Positions 1 to 8,620 of a stretch of DNA of 64,000 bases are shown in pieces. Source of the stretch: Teredinibacter haidensis (GTDB lineage Bacteria > Pseudomonadota > Gammaproteobacteria > Pseudomonadales > Cellvibrionaceae); the NCBI RefSeq assembly GCF_014211975.1, contig NZ_CP060084.1, forward strand, positions 868,001-932,000, read 5' to 3'. Each line of letters starts with the position of its first letter. The stretch's first letter is position 1. The position numbers were made by a program, and so were the translations under genes. The notes under the pieces were generated by a model. That model ran no database searches. It was not told the DNA's origin and worked only from the letters and a program-made list of their open reading frames with translations.

Positions 1-143
1 ATCGATTCGGCTCCTGCCTTTTGATTAAGTTTAAAGGCGTTAACGCCCGTTCTTTTTGCAACAATAAAATTTCTGAATACAACGGCGAACCCAAAGAAGC
101 AAATAAAGTAAATGCCCAAAAAAACGATACTGGTATTTTGCAT
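1..143 (-). CDS. Membrane protein N-terminus, possibly isoprenylcysteine methyltransferase-like (partial, runs off left edge)
   Basis: The reverse strand reads from an ATG at 143 to the window edge without a stop, giving 47 residues. It starts MQNTSIVFLGIYFICFFGFA and continues VVFRNFIVAKRTGVNAFKLNQ. This is one hydrophobic segment followed by a basic stretch. A GAGGGG ribosome-binding site lies about 8 bases upstream, and the gene follows czcA of the first efflux operon by 38 bases, so it is probably the last operon member seen here. The N-terminus resembles the integral-membrane methyltransferase (ICMT-like) proteins often found beside metal efflux genes. That assignment is from memory of the family and rests on the N-terminus only. 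Confidence 0.5.
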   Translation of the reverse strand, partial: MQNTSIVFLGIYFICFFGFAVVFRNFIVAKRTGVNAFKLNQKAGAES

Positions 144-150
144 AAGTTTG

Positions 151-170
151 GCCCCTCACACAGAAGGGGC
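151..170 (-). promoter_or_regulatory. Hairpin covering the ribosome-binding site of the leftmost gene
   Basis: GCCCCT and AGGGGC form a 6-bp GC-rich stem with an 8-base loop. On the minus strand the stem contains the GAGGGG ribosome-binding site of the gene starting at 143. It has no U-tract, so it is a poor terminator. It may tune translation between czcA and the downstream gene (inference). Confidence 0.35.
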
Positions 171-180
171 TCCTCCATTG

Positions 181-3100
181 TTATTGATTCACTTTTTCGT
201 TTTTATGAAGCCAGTGATACAGCACCGGTAAAACGAGCAGCGTTAAGAGTGTGGATGAAATAATGCCGCCGATCACCACCGTGGCAAGGGGGCGCTGAAC
301 TTCCGCGCCAGTTCCGGTATTAAGTGCCATCGGCACAAAACCCAAACTCGCTACCAACGCCGTCATTAAGACGGGCCGTAAACGAATCATTGCGCCTTCG
401 GTAACAGCCAAGATTAAGTCGCCTTTTTCATGCCAGAGGTCGCGAATAAACGCGAGCATAACCAAGCCATTAAGTACGGCGACGCCTGAGAGCGCAATAA
501 AGCCAATACCCGCAGAGATCGATAAAGGCATATCTCGGAGATAAAGTGACAAGACGCCACCGGTTAATGCTAGCGGTACGCCACTAAAAATAATCAATGC
601 ATCTTTAAGTGAGGCGAAGGCCATAACGAGAATACCCAGTATCACCAACAGGGTAAGTGGTACTACGATAGACAAGCGTTGGCTAGCAGACTCCAGTTGT
701 TCAAAGGTGCCGCCATAATCTAACCAATAGCCCGGTGGGATATCCGCTTGCTCGCGGATGTTGGCTTGTACTTCTTTCACGAAACTCCCTAAATCCCGGC
801 CGCGCACATTGGCGGTGACCACGACACGGCGCTTGCCATTCTCGCGGCTGATTTGCGCAGGCGCCGGTGAAATATCCAAGGTTGCGACTTCTTCGAGTGG
901 CACGTAATCACCGTTGGGGAGTGGTACAGGTAGAAACTTTAAACGGTCGATATCGCGACGCGTCGTTTCAGGTAAGCGAACCACCAATTCAAAACGTCGA
1001 TCACCCTCGTAGATAATGCCGGCGGATTCACCACCAATGGCAGCGGACACCCAATCCTGAAGTTCGGCAACATTTAATCCATATCGGCCCAAGGCAGTGC
1101 GATTCGGTATCACGGAAAGCGTAGGTAACCCAGTCACTTGTTCAACCCGAGCATCGGCCGCGCCTTCAATTGCGTTAACGATGCCTAGGATGTCGTTGGC
1201 CGTTATGACGAGTTGGTCCAAGTCGTCACCAAAAACCTTGATGCCCAGATCCGCCCGCACGCCCGAAATCAATTCGTTAAAGCGCATTTGAATAGGCTGG
1301 GTGAACTCGTAGTTGTTTCCCGGTAGCTCCTCCACAGAACGCTCCATTTCCTCAACGAGTTCGGCTTTTGTTTTCGCTGGATTTGGCCATTCACTTCGTG
1401 GCTTCAATGTCACAAAATTATCGGCAACGTTCGGTGGCATTGGGTCTGTAGCTACCTCGGCAGTACCGATACGTGCAAATACCTTATCCACTTCAGGAAA
1501 GGATTTGATTCTCTGTTCGAGGATTTCCTGCATTTCCACGGCTTGCTCAAGACCAGTACCTGGAATACGCATGGCATGCAGTGCGATGTCCCCCTCATTT
1601 AATTGTGGAATAAATTCGGAGCCTAAAGTGGAAGCTAACCATAAACAAAACACAACGAGTACTGAGGCAAAGCTCACCACCGCCCAGCGAAATTTCAGGG
1701 CGAGGTTAAGCAGCGGTTTGTAGGCGGATTTTGCTTTGCTGATAACGATGCTTTCTTTTTCACTGATTTTGCCATTCATAAACACGGCAACCGCCGCTGG
1801 TACCACCGTTAACGAAAGCACCATGGCTGACAGCAAGGCCATCACTACCGTTGCTGCCATTGGGTGGAACATTTTACCTTCAACACCGGTTAGGCTGAAT
1901 ATCGGGATGTAAACGATGGTAATAATGGCCACGCCAAATAAGCTGGGGCGAATCACCTCCGATGTTGCTTCGAAGACCGTGTTTAGGCGCTCGCGTAAGT
2001 CTTGCAGTCTGCCATTCGCATGCTGAGCTTCGGCCAAGCGGCGAACACAGTTTTCAACAATGATCACCGCACCATCAACAATCAATCCGAAATCGAGGGC
2101 TCCCAAACTCATAAGATTGGCCGACACGCCGGTTTTCACCATGCCAGTGATGGTCATCAACATGGCTAACGGAATTACCGCTGCAGTAATTAATGCAGCC
2201 CGCATATTTCCTAGCAAGAGAAACAGCACCACGACGACTAGAAGCGCGCCCTCCATCAGGTTTTTGGACACAGTGGCAATGGCCTTATCAACCAACGCGG
2301 TGCGATCGTAGACGGCTTCTGCCACTACACCCTCTGGTAACGAAGCTTGTATAGCATCGAGTTTACTCGCTACATCCTGAGCAACCGTACGGGAGTTGGC
2401 ACCGATAAGCATCATGGCGGTACCTAGCACGGTTTCCGCACCATCGCGTGTCGCCGCGCCTGTTCGCAATTCTTTACCAATTGCTATCTCAGCGACGTCC
2501 TTGATTTTAATCGGCACACTGTCATGTTCAGTAATGATGACATTGCCGATATCTTCACTTGTTGCGAGCTGACCAGGCGAACGGACCAACAGCTGTTGGC
2601 CATTGCGTTCGATATAGCCCGCGCCCCGGTTATCGTTGTTGGCTTGCAAGGCTTGCACAAGCTCTTCAACGCTGACTTTATAGAGCAGCAATTTGGTGGG
2701 ATCAGGCATCACGTGGTATTGCTTGTTGTAGCCGCCAATACTGTTAACTTCAATGACGCCTTTCACCTGGGCGAGCTGAGGTTTGATAATCCAGTCCTGA
2801 ATTTCTCGCAATGCGGTTGAGGTGTAAAGTTCGCCATTGGCCATGCGGGCATCAGGTTTGGCTTGCACGGTGTACATAAAGATTTCACCCAAACCGGTGG
2901 ATATGGGGCCCATCTCAGGTTCCAACCCAGGCGGTAAGACACTTTTGATCGCACCCAGTCGAGCGTTAATTAGGTTGCGGGCAAAATAGATATCCGTGCC
3001 TTCTTCAAACACCACCGTAACTTGTGACAAACCATAACGTGACAGTGATCGCGTGTAGGAAAGATTGGGCAAACCAGCCAAGGCGGTTTCCACTGGATAA

Positions 3101-3297
3101 GTAATGCGTTGTTCCGATTCTAATGGTGAGTAACCCGGAGCAGCGGTATTGATTTGTACCTGAACATTAGTGATATCGGGTACCGCATCAATTGGGAGTT
3201 TTTGATAACTCCATACGCCCACACCGACTATCAACAAAATCGAACATAAAAATAGTAAGCGCCTTTCAATGGCTAGGCGCAAGATAGATTCAATCAT
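181..3297 (-). CDS. czcA: CzcA/CusA-family heavy-metal RND efflux pump, copy 1
   Basis: This 1038-residue inner-membrane proton/metal antiporter is the pump subunit of a tripartite efflux complex. Its length is normal for HME-RND pumps. It starts MIESILRLAIERR with the first membrane helix just after. The fourth-helix signature DFGLIVDGAVIIVEN (about residues 400-415) has the DFG...DGA..EN pattern of the Czc (Zn/Co/Cd) group rather than the Cus (Cu/Ag) group. It is the third pump gene of a minus-strand operon: the OMF gene, a His-rich small gene and the adaptor gene precede it, and the adaptor ends 11 bases before its start. A GGGG ribosome-binding site precedes the ATG. A close paralogue lies at 8621-11734. 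The exact metal is inferred. Confidence 0.93.
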   Translation of the reverse strand: MIESILRLAIERRLLFLCSILLIVGVGVWSYQKLPIDAVPDITNVQVQINTAAPGYSPLESEQRITYPVETALAGLPNLSYTRSLSRYGLSQVTVVFEEGTDIYFARNLINARLGAIKSVLPPGLEPEMGPISTGLGEIFMYTVQAKPDARMANGELYTSTALREIQDWIIKPQLAQVKGVIEVNSIGGYNKQYHVMPDPTKLLLYKVSVEELVQALQANNDNRGAGYIERNGQQLLVRSPGQLATSEDIGNVIITEHDSVPIKIKDVAEIAIGKELRTGAATRDGAETVLGTAMMLIGANSRTVAQDVASKLDAIQASLPEGVVAEAVYDRTALVDKAIATVSKNLMEGALLVVVVLFLLLGNMRAALITAAVIPLAMLMTITGMVKTGVSANLMSLGALDFGLIVDGAVIIVENCVRRLAEAQHANGRLQDLRERLNTVFEATSEVIRPSLFGVAIITIVYIPIFSLTGVEGKMFHPMAATVVMALLSAMVLSLTVVPAAVAVFMNGKISEKESIVISKAKSAYKPLLNLALKFRWAVVSFASVLVVFCLWLASTLGSEFIPQLNEGDIALHAMRIPGTGLEQAVEMQEILEQRIKSFPEVDKVFARIGTAEVATDPMPPNVADNFVTLKPRSEWPNPAKTKAELVEEMERSVEELPGNNYEFTQPIQMRFNELISGVRADLGIKVFGDDLDQLVITANDILGIVNAIEGAADARVEQVTGLPTLSVIPNRTALGRYGLNVAELQDWVSAAIGGESAGIIYEGDRRFELVVRLPETTRRDIDRLKFLPVPLPNGDYVPLEEVATLDISPAPAQISRENGKRRVVVTANVRGRDLGSFVKEVQANIREQADIPPGYWLDYGGTFEQLESASQRLSIVVPLTLLVILGILVMAFASLKDALIIFSGVPLALTGGVLSLYLRDMPLSISAGIGFIALSGVAVLNGLVMLAFIRDLWHEKGDLILAVTEGAMIRLRPVLMTALVASLGFVPMALNTGTGAEVQRPLATVVIGGIISSTLLTLLVLPVLYHWLHKNEKVNQ

Positions 3298-3308
3298 GGT
3301 GCGCCCCT

Positions 3309-4343
3309 TTAGTGGTCGTGTTCAGCTTCGGATTTTTCGATATCGGCTTTAATTAAATAGCTGTTCTGACTGACATACTCAGCGCTACTCTCAAGGCCAT
3401 CGATGACTTCATAAAAGTGATCGTCTCCACGACCTAACACAAGAGGGGTAAAGGTGTATTCGTCGCCGTACTTAACAAATACGCCCTGGCGTCCGCCCAG
3501 GTTTTGGACGGCATCTTTCGCAACGGCAAGAGATACGGGAAAGCGACCAATCTCTAATTGGGCTTCCACTATCAAGCCCGGAGATAAGGTCTGCTTGGTG
3601 TTGTCCAGCTTGACCCGCGCCAATTGATAAGGGGAGTCCATCGACGGCACAACATGTTTTACCCTAGACTCAACGCGTCCGTTGGTTGTCAAAACATGCA
3701 CGGACTGACCTTCTGCGACCGAGGATTGTTGCGCAGGGTAAACACGCAGCTCTGCCCACACAGTGTCAAAGTTGGCGATAGAAAATAGAATCTGATCCTG
3801 AGTCACTTCACCACTGTTGGCGTGTCGCTGAACAACACGACCAGAAATAGGTGAGCGTATTTTGTAGATTTTAAGGCTTTCATTGGATTCAATTTCTGCC
3901 AATACGTCACCGGTTTTTACAGTATCGCCGATAGTAACTTGAACAGACTTAACGAGACCTTCAAAGCGTGCACGTACATGGCTTAGCTGTTCTGGCCCCG
4001 AGATCAAATTACCGTAAACAGTGATGGTTTGGTGGAGCTCTTGTGAGCCGGCGTTTGCGGTAACGATGCCCACTTGTTGCGCCATGTCGCTATCGATGCG
4101 GCTGCTATTTTCATCGCCGTGTCCGTGCTCATCTTCTCCGTCATTCCCGTGATCATGTTCATTATGATCGTGTCCGTCGTCATCGTGATCAACGTGGTCT
4201 TCATGCTCATGTTTGTGGTCACCCTCCGACCAAGCGTTTAATGCAAGTGCACTTAACAGAAATGCCGAAGCAAACAGTACGCCTAAAAAAGGTGTTTTGC
4301 TTTTGGGTTTTAAATAAGAAAACAAGGTAGTTAAGCCTTTCAT
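3309..4343 (-). CDS. czcB: CzcB-type periplasmic adaptor (membrane fusion protein) with His-rich N-terminus
   Basis: This 344-residue protein has an N-terminal hydrophobic signal (about residues 18-38). A long His/Asp/Glu stretch follows (residues 40-80, repeated HDH and EDH units), then the barrel-sandwich hybrid adaptor fold: VRARFEGLVKSVQV, GDTVKTGDVLAEIES and RSPISGRVVQRHANSGE. It links the CzcA pump to the outer-membrane channel. The acidic His-rich extension probably binds divalent metals in the periplasm, as in some Czc/Nik adaptors (family knowledge). Its ATG overlaps the TAA stop of the upstream His-rich gene by one base, which implies translational coupling. The paralogue at 11744-12640 has only a short Asp/Glu stretch instead of the His-rich segment. 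Confidence 0.92.
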   Translation of the reverse strand: MKGLTTLFSYLKPKSKTPFLGVLFASAFLLSALALNAWSEGDHKHEHEDHVDHDDDGHDHNEHDHGNDGEDEHGHGDENSSRIDSDMAQQVGIVTANAGSQELHQTITVYGNLISGPEQLSHVRARFEGLVKSVQVTIGDTVKTGDVLAEIESNESLKIYKIRSPISGRVVQRHANSGEVTQDQILFSIANFDTVWAELRVYPAQQSSVAEGQSVHVLTTNGRVESRVKHVVPSMDSPYQLARVKLDNTKQTLSPGLIVEAQLEIGRFPVSLAVAKDAVQNLGGRQGVFVKYGDEYTFTPLVLGRGDDHFYEVIDGLESSAEYVSQNSYLIKADIEKSEAEHDH

Positions 4344-4627
4344 TATTTATTCTCCTTTGTTTTTTTATTCGCATGGTCATCGGCGTGATCGTTGTGGTCA
4401 TGATCTTCATCGTGATCATCTTTGGTGGGACTCTTTTTGTGATCGACGTGGTTCTTATGTTCCTCGTGGTCGCCTTCAGCGTGGTGTTTTTTATGATCTC
4501 CACTTGCTTCATGTTGATGATCGTGGTTTTGCTTTTCAGCTGCGTGAACATACGTACTTAAAACAAAGCTGCTTAAAATAACGGTTAATGTCGTGATTAC
4601 TGTGAGAATTGATTTTTTCATGGTCAT
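4343..4627 (-). CDS. Small secreted His-rich putative metal-binding protein
   Basis: This 94-residue protein has a clear signal peptide (KKSILTVITTLTVILSSFVLS...HAAE). The rest is almost entirely His, Asp, Glu and Lys, with many HDH and DHxxH patterns and no recognisable fold. It lies between the outer-membrane channel gene and the adaptor gene of the first czc operon and overlaps the adaptor start by one base. Its composition and context suggest a periplasmic metal buffer or chaperone feeding the efflux pump. No family name is assigned. The second czc operon has no counterpart. The next ATG (MKKSIL) is six bases inside the stated start and is equally possible. Confidence 0.8.
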   Translation of the reverse strand: MTMKKSILTVITTLTVILSSFVLSTYVHAAEKQNHDHQHEASGDHKKHHAEGDHEEHKNHVDHKKSPTKDDHDEDHDHNDHADDHANKKTKENK

Positions 4628-4675
4628 AAATTCCTATGGTCTGATAGTAATCAAACCTAAATAAAATGGATTGAA

Positions 4676-5947
4676 TTATTGATTAAGGGATTCACTGGAC
4701 AGATTTTCTATCAGTGCTTGACTGATGAGTGCTGTCGATGCCGCATCGATATGTGCTTGTTTGGTTGCAAGTAATTCTTCCTGGGCAGCAATCAAATCCA
4801 GGTATCGATAGCGCCCATTTTCATAAGCTTTACGTGTGAGTTTGAGCGCGTTTTCGAGCGCTGGAATGATCTCATTTTCGGTTTTATTCACGGCCGCGAT
4901 ACTCTGCTGTCGGAGCGAATACGCTTCAAAAAGCTGCGAATGCAAACGCAAAAGTAGATCCTGCTGGGCATAATCCACGGCATTGCGGTTTGCTAGGGCA
5001 GCCTTCACTTCGCCGGTGTTTCGTTTTTTTGAAAATAACGGAATGGAGAGCCCTGCGGTGAATGCCGAATCGCCAGTTTCCTCAAAGCGTCTGATACCCG
5101 CACGCCAGGTCAGATCACTGCGTCCACCGGCGCGTGCCAGCGTCACTTCTGCATCTTTGATTCGCGCCTCACTCGCAAACACCTGAATAGTGGGCGATGT
5201 CTTCACTCGCGCATACAGCTGGTTGAACCCTTGGCTTGCGCCAAATACAAATAGGCTTCCCTCCAGATAGCTAAAGGCCGGAGTGGTATCTCCCCAAAAA
5301 CGCGCAAGCCGCACCTTTTGACGCTCCAACCGCTCCACTAAGGCAGCGAGGCGGATCTCAGCGCGTGCAACTGCCGCTTGAGCGCGCATGACTTCAGCTT
5401 CGGGCGTTGCCCCTTTGTTGGAACGCGTTTTGACAGTTTTTAGTAATGATTGAGATAGTGCCAAAGATTCTTCCGCTAGTTGAATGTTGGCTTGGGTTGC
5501 CAAACTCTCGATGTAGCTCGCCGTCAGTTCACCGAGCACATCCAATGTAGTGGCTTGCTGTTCCCATTCCGCTTGGTGAATTCGAGCATCCACCAAAGAC
5601 ATGCGTGCTTTTCTTTTTCCACCCATTTCAATAACGGAAGAGAGTGAAAGTGTGGCTTCGGGACCATCGAGTCCTTTAAATGAGCCTGAACCCGCAAAGT
5701 TTTCCACCTCTAACTCGAGCTCCATTGCGGGGCGTAGTGCACCCGTTTGCTTTTGAGCATTTAAAGCGTCATTTACAAACCGGTATTGATATAACTGTGG
5801 GTTTTGCGCGAGGGTCTGAGTGATCGCGTCTTTTAGTGTGAGTGGGGTGTCAGTGCTTGCGTATCCAACTGGTGGTAGTAAGCCGCCAGCCAGAATAAAC
5901 ACAATCACACAGACTTTTCTACACCCGATAAGTGTAATAAATCGCAT
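4676..5947 (-). CDS. czcC: CzcC-type outer-membrane efflux protein, copy 1
   Basis: This 423-residue TolC-family protein forms the outer-membrane channel of the CzcCBA complex. It has a signal peptide (about residues 10-30, ending near GYAS). Two outer-membrane-efflux repeats follow, visible as LTLKDAITQTLAQNPQL and the later helical region ENEIIPALENALKLTRKAYENGRYRYLDLIAAQEEL. The ...AYENGRYRYLDL... pattern near the C-terminus is typical of CzcC proteins. It is upstream of the His-rich and adaptor genes on the same strand. A close paralogue of the same length is at 12696-13967. Confidence 0.92.
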   Translation of the reverse strand: MRFITLIGCRKVCVIVFILAGGLLPPVGYASTDTPLTLKDAITQTLAQNPQLYQYRFVNDALNAQKQTGALRPAMELELEVENFAGSGSFKGLDGPEATLSLSSVIEMGGKRKARMSLVDARIHQAEWEQQATTLDVLGELTASYIESLATQANIQLAEESLALSQSLLKTVKTRSNKGATPEAEVMRAQAAVARAEIRLAALVERLERQKVRLARFWGDTTPAFSYLEGSLFVFGASQGFNQLYARVKTSPTIQVFASEARIKDAEVTLARAGGRSDLTWRAGIRRFEETGDSAFTAGLSIPLFSKKRNTGEVKAALANRNAVDYAQQDLLLRLHSQLFEAYSLRQQSIAAVNKTENEIIPALENALKLTRKAYENGRYRYLDLIAAQEELLATKQAHIDAASTALISQALIENLSSESLNQ

Positions 5948-6008
5948 AACTTGATCCTAAATTAAGTCTAATTTTTCCGCTTTCGCGAAATTAAAATAAG
6001 GGCTTGAA

Positions 6009-6365
6009 TTAGGTGTGTGCGATCGGAGGGCGTAAGAGCGGGTTAATGACTTTAGAAGGGAAGTTTTCGCTATAATCCGATTTGGATGCGGACGATTTTC
6101 TTAAGGCGAATCCGGAGGGTTTAACTAAAACCGCTGGGGTAAAATGGCCATGACAATGGCAGCAGTGATGGCAGTCCCTTTCTTGACCTTCTGCTCCGTC
6201 AACTAATTTATGATCAACCTCGACATCTTCGTGCGAATGTTGATGGTCGTCAAAAGTGAGGTGCTCCGTGCCTGACTGATGCGACTGATGGGCATCGGCA
6301 ACCCCTGCGGCGGATTGGAACACCACCAGTGCAAGGATAAAATATGTCAGGAAACGTTTGCTCAT
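6009..6365 (-). CDS. Small secreted Cys/His-rich protein heading czc operon 1
   Basis: The gene encodes 118 residues with a signal peptide (LTYFILALVVFQSAAGVADA). A His-rich segment follows (HQHSHEDVEVDH), then a compact cluster DCHHCCHCHGH (about residues 71-81) and a basic tail ending LLRPPIAHT. The paralogue at 14026-14379 keeps the signal peptide, the cluster DCSHCSLCHGHGCP and the tail L.RPPI, and sits in the same place in the second czc operon. The Cys/His cluster suggests metal binding in the periplasm. It resembles small DUF2946-like proteins beside czc genes (from memory). No function is claimed beyond probable metal binding. Confidence 0.75.
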   Translation of the reverse strand: MSKRFLTYFILALVVFQSAAGVADAHQSHQSGTEHLTFDDHQHSHEDVEVDHKLVDGAEGQERDCHHCCHCHGHFTPAVLVKPSGFALRKSSASKSDYSENFPSKVINPLLRPPIAHT

Positions 6366-6452
6366 TATACAATTCTAATTCATTCGTTATGCGATTCTAT
6401 TTAATGGGCTATCACTCGATCATCTTAGCAAAAGTATGCGTCGAGCGCCGTT

Positions 6453-6595
6453 TTAAATAATAAACTCAATGATGACATCGATGATCAAGTCCGGTATTTG
6501 AGACCCCGTCAGCGCCACAAGGGTTCCCGCAATGATCACGCCTAGCCAATACATCTTTACCTAGCCCGCTTAATCGGCTGGGAATATTTTTCATT
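6453..6595 (-). pseudogene. Remnant of a CDF transporter C-terminus
   Basis: The reverse strand encodes GVIIAGTLVALTGSQIPDLI (about 6480-6540) and stops at 6453. This aligns with the C-terminal helix of the intact CDF transporter at 15139-16065 (GVITAGILVAVTGSQMPDLV). The preceding DVLA matches only in another frame, so there is at least one frameshift, and the rest of the gene is missing. It lies between the first czc operon and the FTR1 permease gene. This suggests the first czc operon once carried a CDF gene as the second still does, or that the two blocks recombined. Confidence 0.7.
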
Positions 6596-8495
6596 ACATG
6601 ACCTGGATTCTGGAAAGTCTGGAGCGGATTGTATAAGCAACAAATACTGCAATGACCAAGGCTTGGGCAAGGACGCTTTGCCAAGTTGATTTCAGTCCTA
6701 TCCAGTCAAGTTCGAAATTCATAGGCAGGGGAGAGATTCCGATGATTGCCGCTTCCTGTAATGCGATAATACCTTTCCCGATCAACACAAATGACAGTCC
6801 AACCAATAGATAGGTGGTCACGGAGAAGAATCGACCAATCGGAAGTCTAACTGAGTAACGGATTGTTAGCCACGCTACCACCGCTAAACTAAGTGCTCCT
6901 GCTAAGAATCCACTGATAATTGTGGGCGTTTGAGAAGGTAGCGATTGTGTTAAAAGGGCTTCGTAAAACAACACCGTTTCAAAGACCTCTCGGTAGACCG
7001 CGATAAATGCTAATAGGGCGATCCCCCAAAGTGTGCCAGACTTTAATCGCTGAGAGACCTGTTTTTGGATATAAGCTTTCCATTGTGCTGCATGACTTTT
7101 ACTGTGCATCCAAACGCCCACGTAAAATAATACTGCAGCGGCAGTCAGGGCGGCCACGCCTTCCATTACCTCACGGCTGGCACCACTGATGCTGATTAGC
7201 TCGCGTGCAGCCCACCAGGTTAATCCGCCAGCTACGAGCGCTGTGATCCATCCCGCGTGGACATACCGGAGGACGTCGGCTCGACCAGAGCGTATCAACA
7301 CCATTGCTAAAGCAAGTGTAACCAGAAGCGCTTCTAGCCCTTCACGCAGTAGGATGATTAAACTGGCACTAAATAAGGTTGCGTTAGATAATCCTTCCGA
7401 AGACAAAATCTGTTCGGCACTCTCGAGTTGTGCCAGGGTGGCATCCAAGCTTGCTTCTAGCTGCTCCCGGTTCTCCGCGTTTTTAAACTGCTTCCTTAAT
7501 GCCATCATATTGGCTTCAATTTGCTTTCTCAGGTTCGAGTCTCGAGTATCGAGACTGCTTTCTACCAACTCAAACCCATCTAAGTAGGCGCTCACAGCAA
7601 AGTGATTTGCCTTTTCCAATTGACCATTTTTGTAAGCAGAGCGAGCCTCTAACAACTTGCTTCGAGCTATACCTAGGGGAGAAGGGGAGTGAGAAAAAAG
7701 CCTGCTGGGTGACGCGCGAAGTTGTACAACTTTTTCAAGCTCGTCTATATCCCCATTAGCTAATTGCGTGGGGCTATTATTGATCAATTCCTCCAAGGTA
7801 ACATTTGGTGATTTCGCAAACTCGACCTTAACCTCTTCAAAAGCCAAACTTCCCGCATAAAAAGCCAGCGACCAACGCTGCTCTTCGCTCAGTTGGTCGT
7901 AAGCAACCATGGCTGTTTCATCGATGCCATTGGATGTCGCATCGTATAACCCGAGAATGGAACGATTCATCGCGCGCGTTCTGTCGGTAAAATCTGCGGG
8001 CGGTGGTTCTAGCCCAATACTAGTGGGGCCATCACCTTTGCCTTGGCGGCCGTGACAGGTTGAGCATTGTTGCTGAAATAGAGATTGGGTTTCAGGCTCT
8101 GGCAACAGTTGCCGAGGCAGTGTCGCTTGAGGCATTTGCTCCAATAGTTCAGAACGTAGCTCGTTACACAATTGTTGAATTACTGAAGATGCTTTCTTTT
8201 CCTTGATGGACGCTTCCAATATTTCTGCCTTGGAAACGAGCGCACTTACCTTTGATGCCTTTGCCTGTGTTATCAAGATGCCGGAAAACTCCAGCATTTC
8301 CTGATACTCCGCATTATTGATAATCTCACCACTATCGATTGCTTCTGGATAGTCCACGCCTATATATTCGGCCAACTGAGCCATCTGCCTGTAGTCTGGT
8401 ATTTGTGTATTGGCAATACAATTGACCGAGAGTATTGATATCAATACCAACATTGCTGTGTGAACTTTAGAGCCATTAAACCAAGGAAAAAACAC
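6594..8495 (-). CDS. FTR1-family permease with cytochrome c domain (PbrT-like lead/iron permease)
   Basis: This 633-residue protein has a signal peptide and a long helical periplasmic part. The first third holds a haem c site CSTCHGRQGKGDGP (about residues 145-158), and the C-terminal half is an FTR1 permease with about seven membrane helices. The metal-path motif REGLEA (about residue 387) and the second REVFE (about residue 506) are both present. PbrT of Cupriavidus lead resistance has this same cytochrome c-FTR1 layout and this approximate size. The GTG start at 8495 has a GAGG site 7-8 bases upstream. A MerR-type promoter at 8540-8570 drives the gene. Its position among metal efflux genes favours Pb(II) handling over iron uptake, but iron is not excluded. 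Confidence 0.85.
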   Translation of the reverse strand: MFFPWFNGSKVHTAMLVLISILSVNCIANTQIPDYRQMAQLAEYIGVDYPEAIDSGEIINNAEYQEMLEFSGILITQAKASKVSALVSKAEILEASIKEKKASSVIQQLCNELRSELLEQMPQATLPRQLLPEPETQSLFQQQCSTCHGRQGKGDGPTSIGLEPPPADFTDRTRAMNRSILGLYDATSNGIDETAMVAYDQLSEEQRWSLAFYAGSLAFEEVKVEFAKSPNVTLEELINNSPTQLANGDIDELEKVVQLRASPSRLFSHSPSPLGIARSKLLEARSAYKNGQLEKANHFAVSAYLDGFELVESSLDTRDSNLRKQIEANMMALRKQFKNAENREQLEASLDATLAQLESAEQILSSEGLSNATLFSASLIILLREGLEALLVTLALAMVLIRSGRADVLRYVHAGWITALVAGGLTWWAARELISISGASREVMEGVAALTAAAVLFYVGVWMHSKSHAAQWKAYIQKQVSQRLKSGTLWGIALLAFIAVYREVFETVLFYEALLTQSLPSQTPTIISGFLAGALSLAVVAWLTIRYSVRLPIGRFFSVTTYLLVGLSFVLIGKGIIALQEAAIIGISPLPMNFELDWIGLKSTWQSVLAQALVIAVFVAYTIRSRLSRIQVM

Positions 8496-8539
8496 GATAT
8501 AACCTCAGGGGTTTATAAGTGGAATGAGAATTAATCTCG

Positions 8540-8570
8540 ATTATAAAGTCTATAGCTAGTATAGAGTCAA
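8540..8570 (-). promoter_or_regulatory. MerR-family promoter for the PbrT-like permease
   Basis: On the minus strand TTGACT (-35, 8565-8570) and TATAAT (-10, 8540-8545) are separated by 19 bases, the long spacer recognised by MerR-family activators. The spacer carries an imperfect dyad (TCTATACTAGCTATAGA). The downstream gene starts at 8495. The layout matches the promoter at 16074-16104. Confidence 0.85.
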
Positions 8571-8620
8571 CCCCCCGCTTATAGATGCCCCTCCACGGCT
8601 GAAGAGGGGGGGTATTTCTG

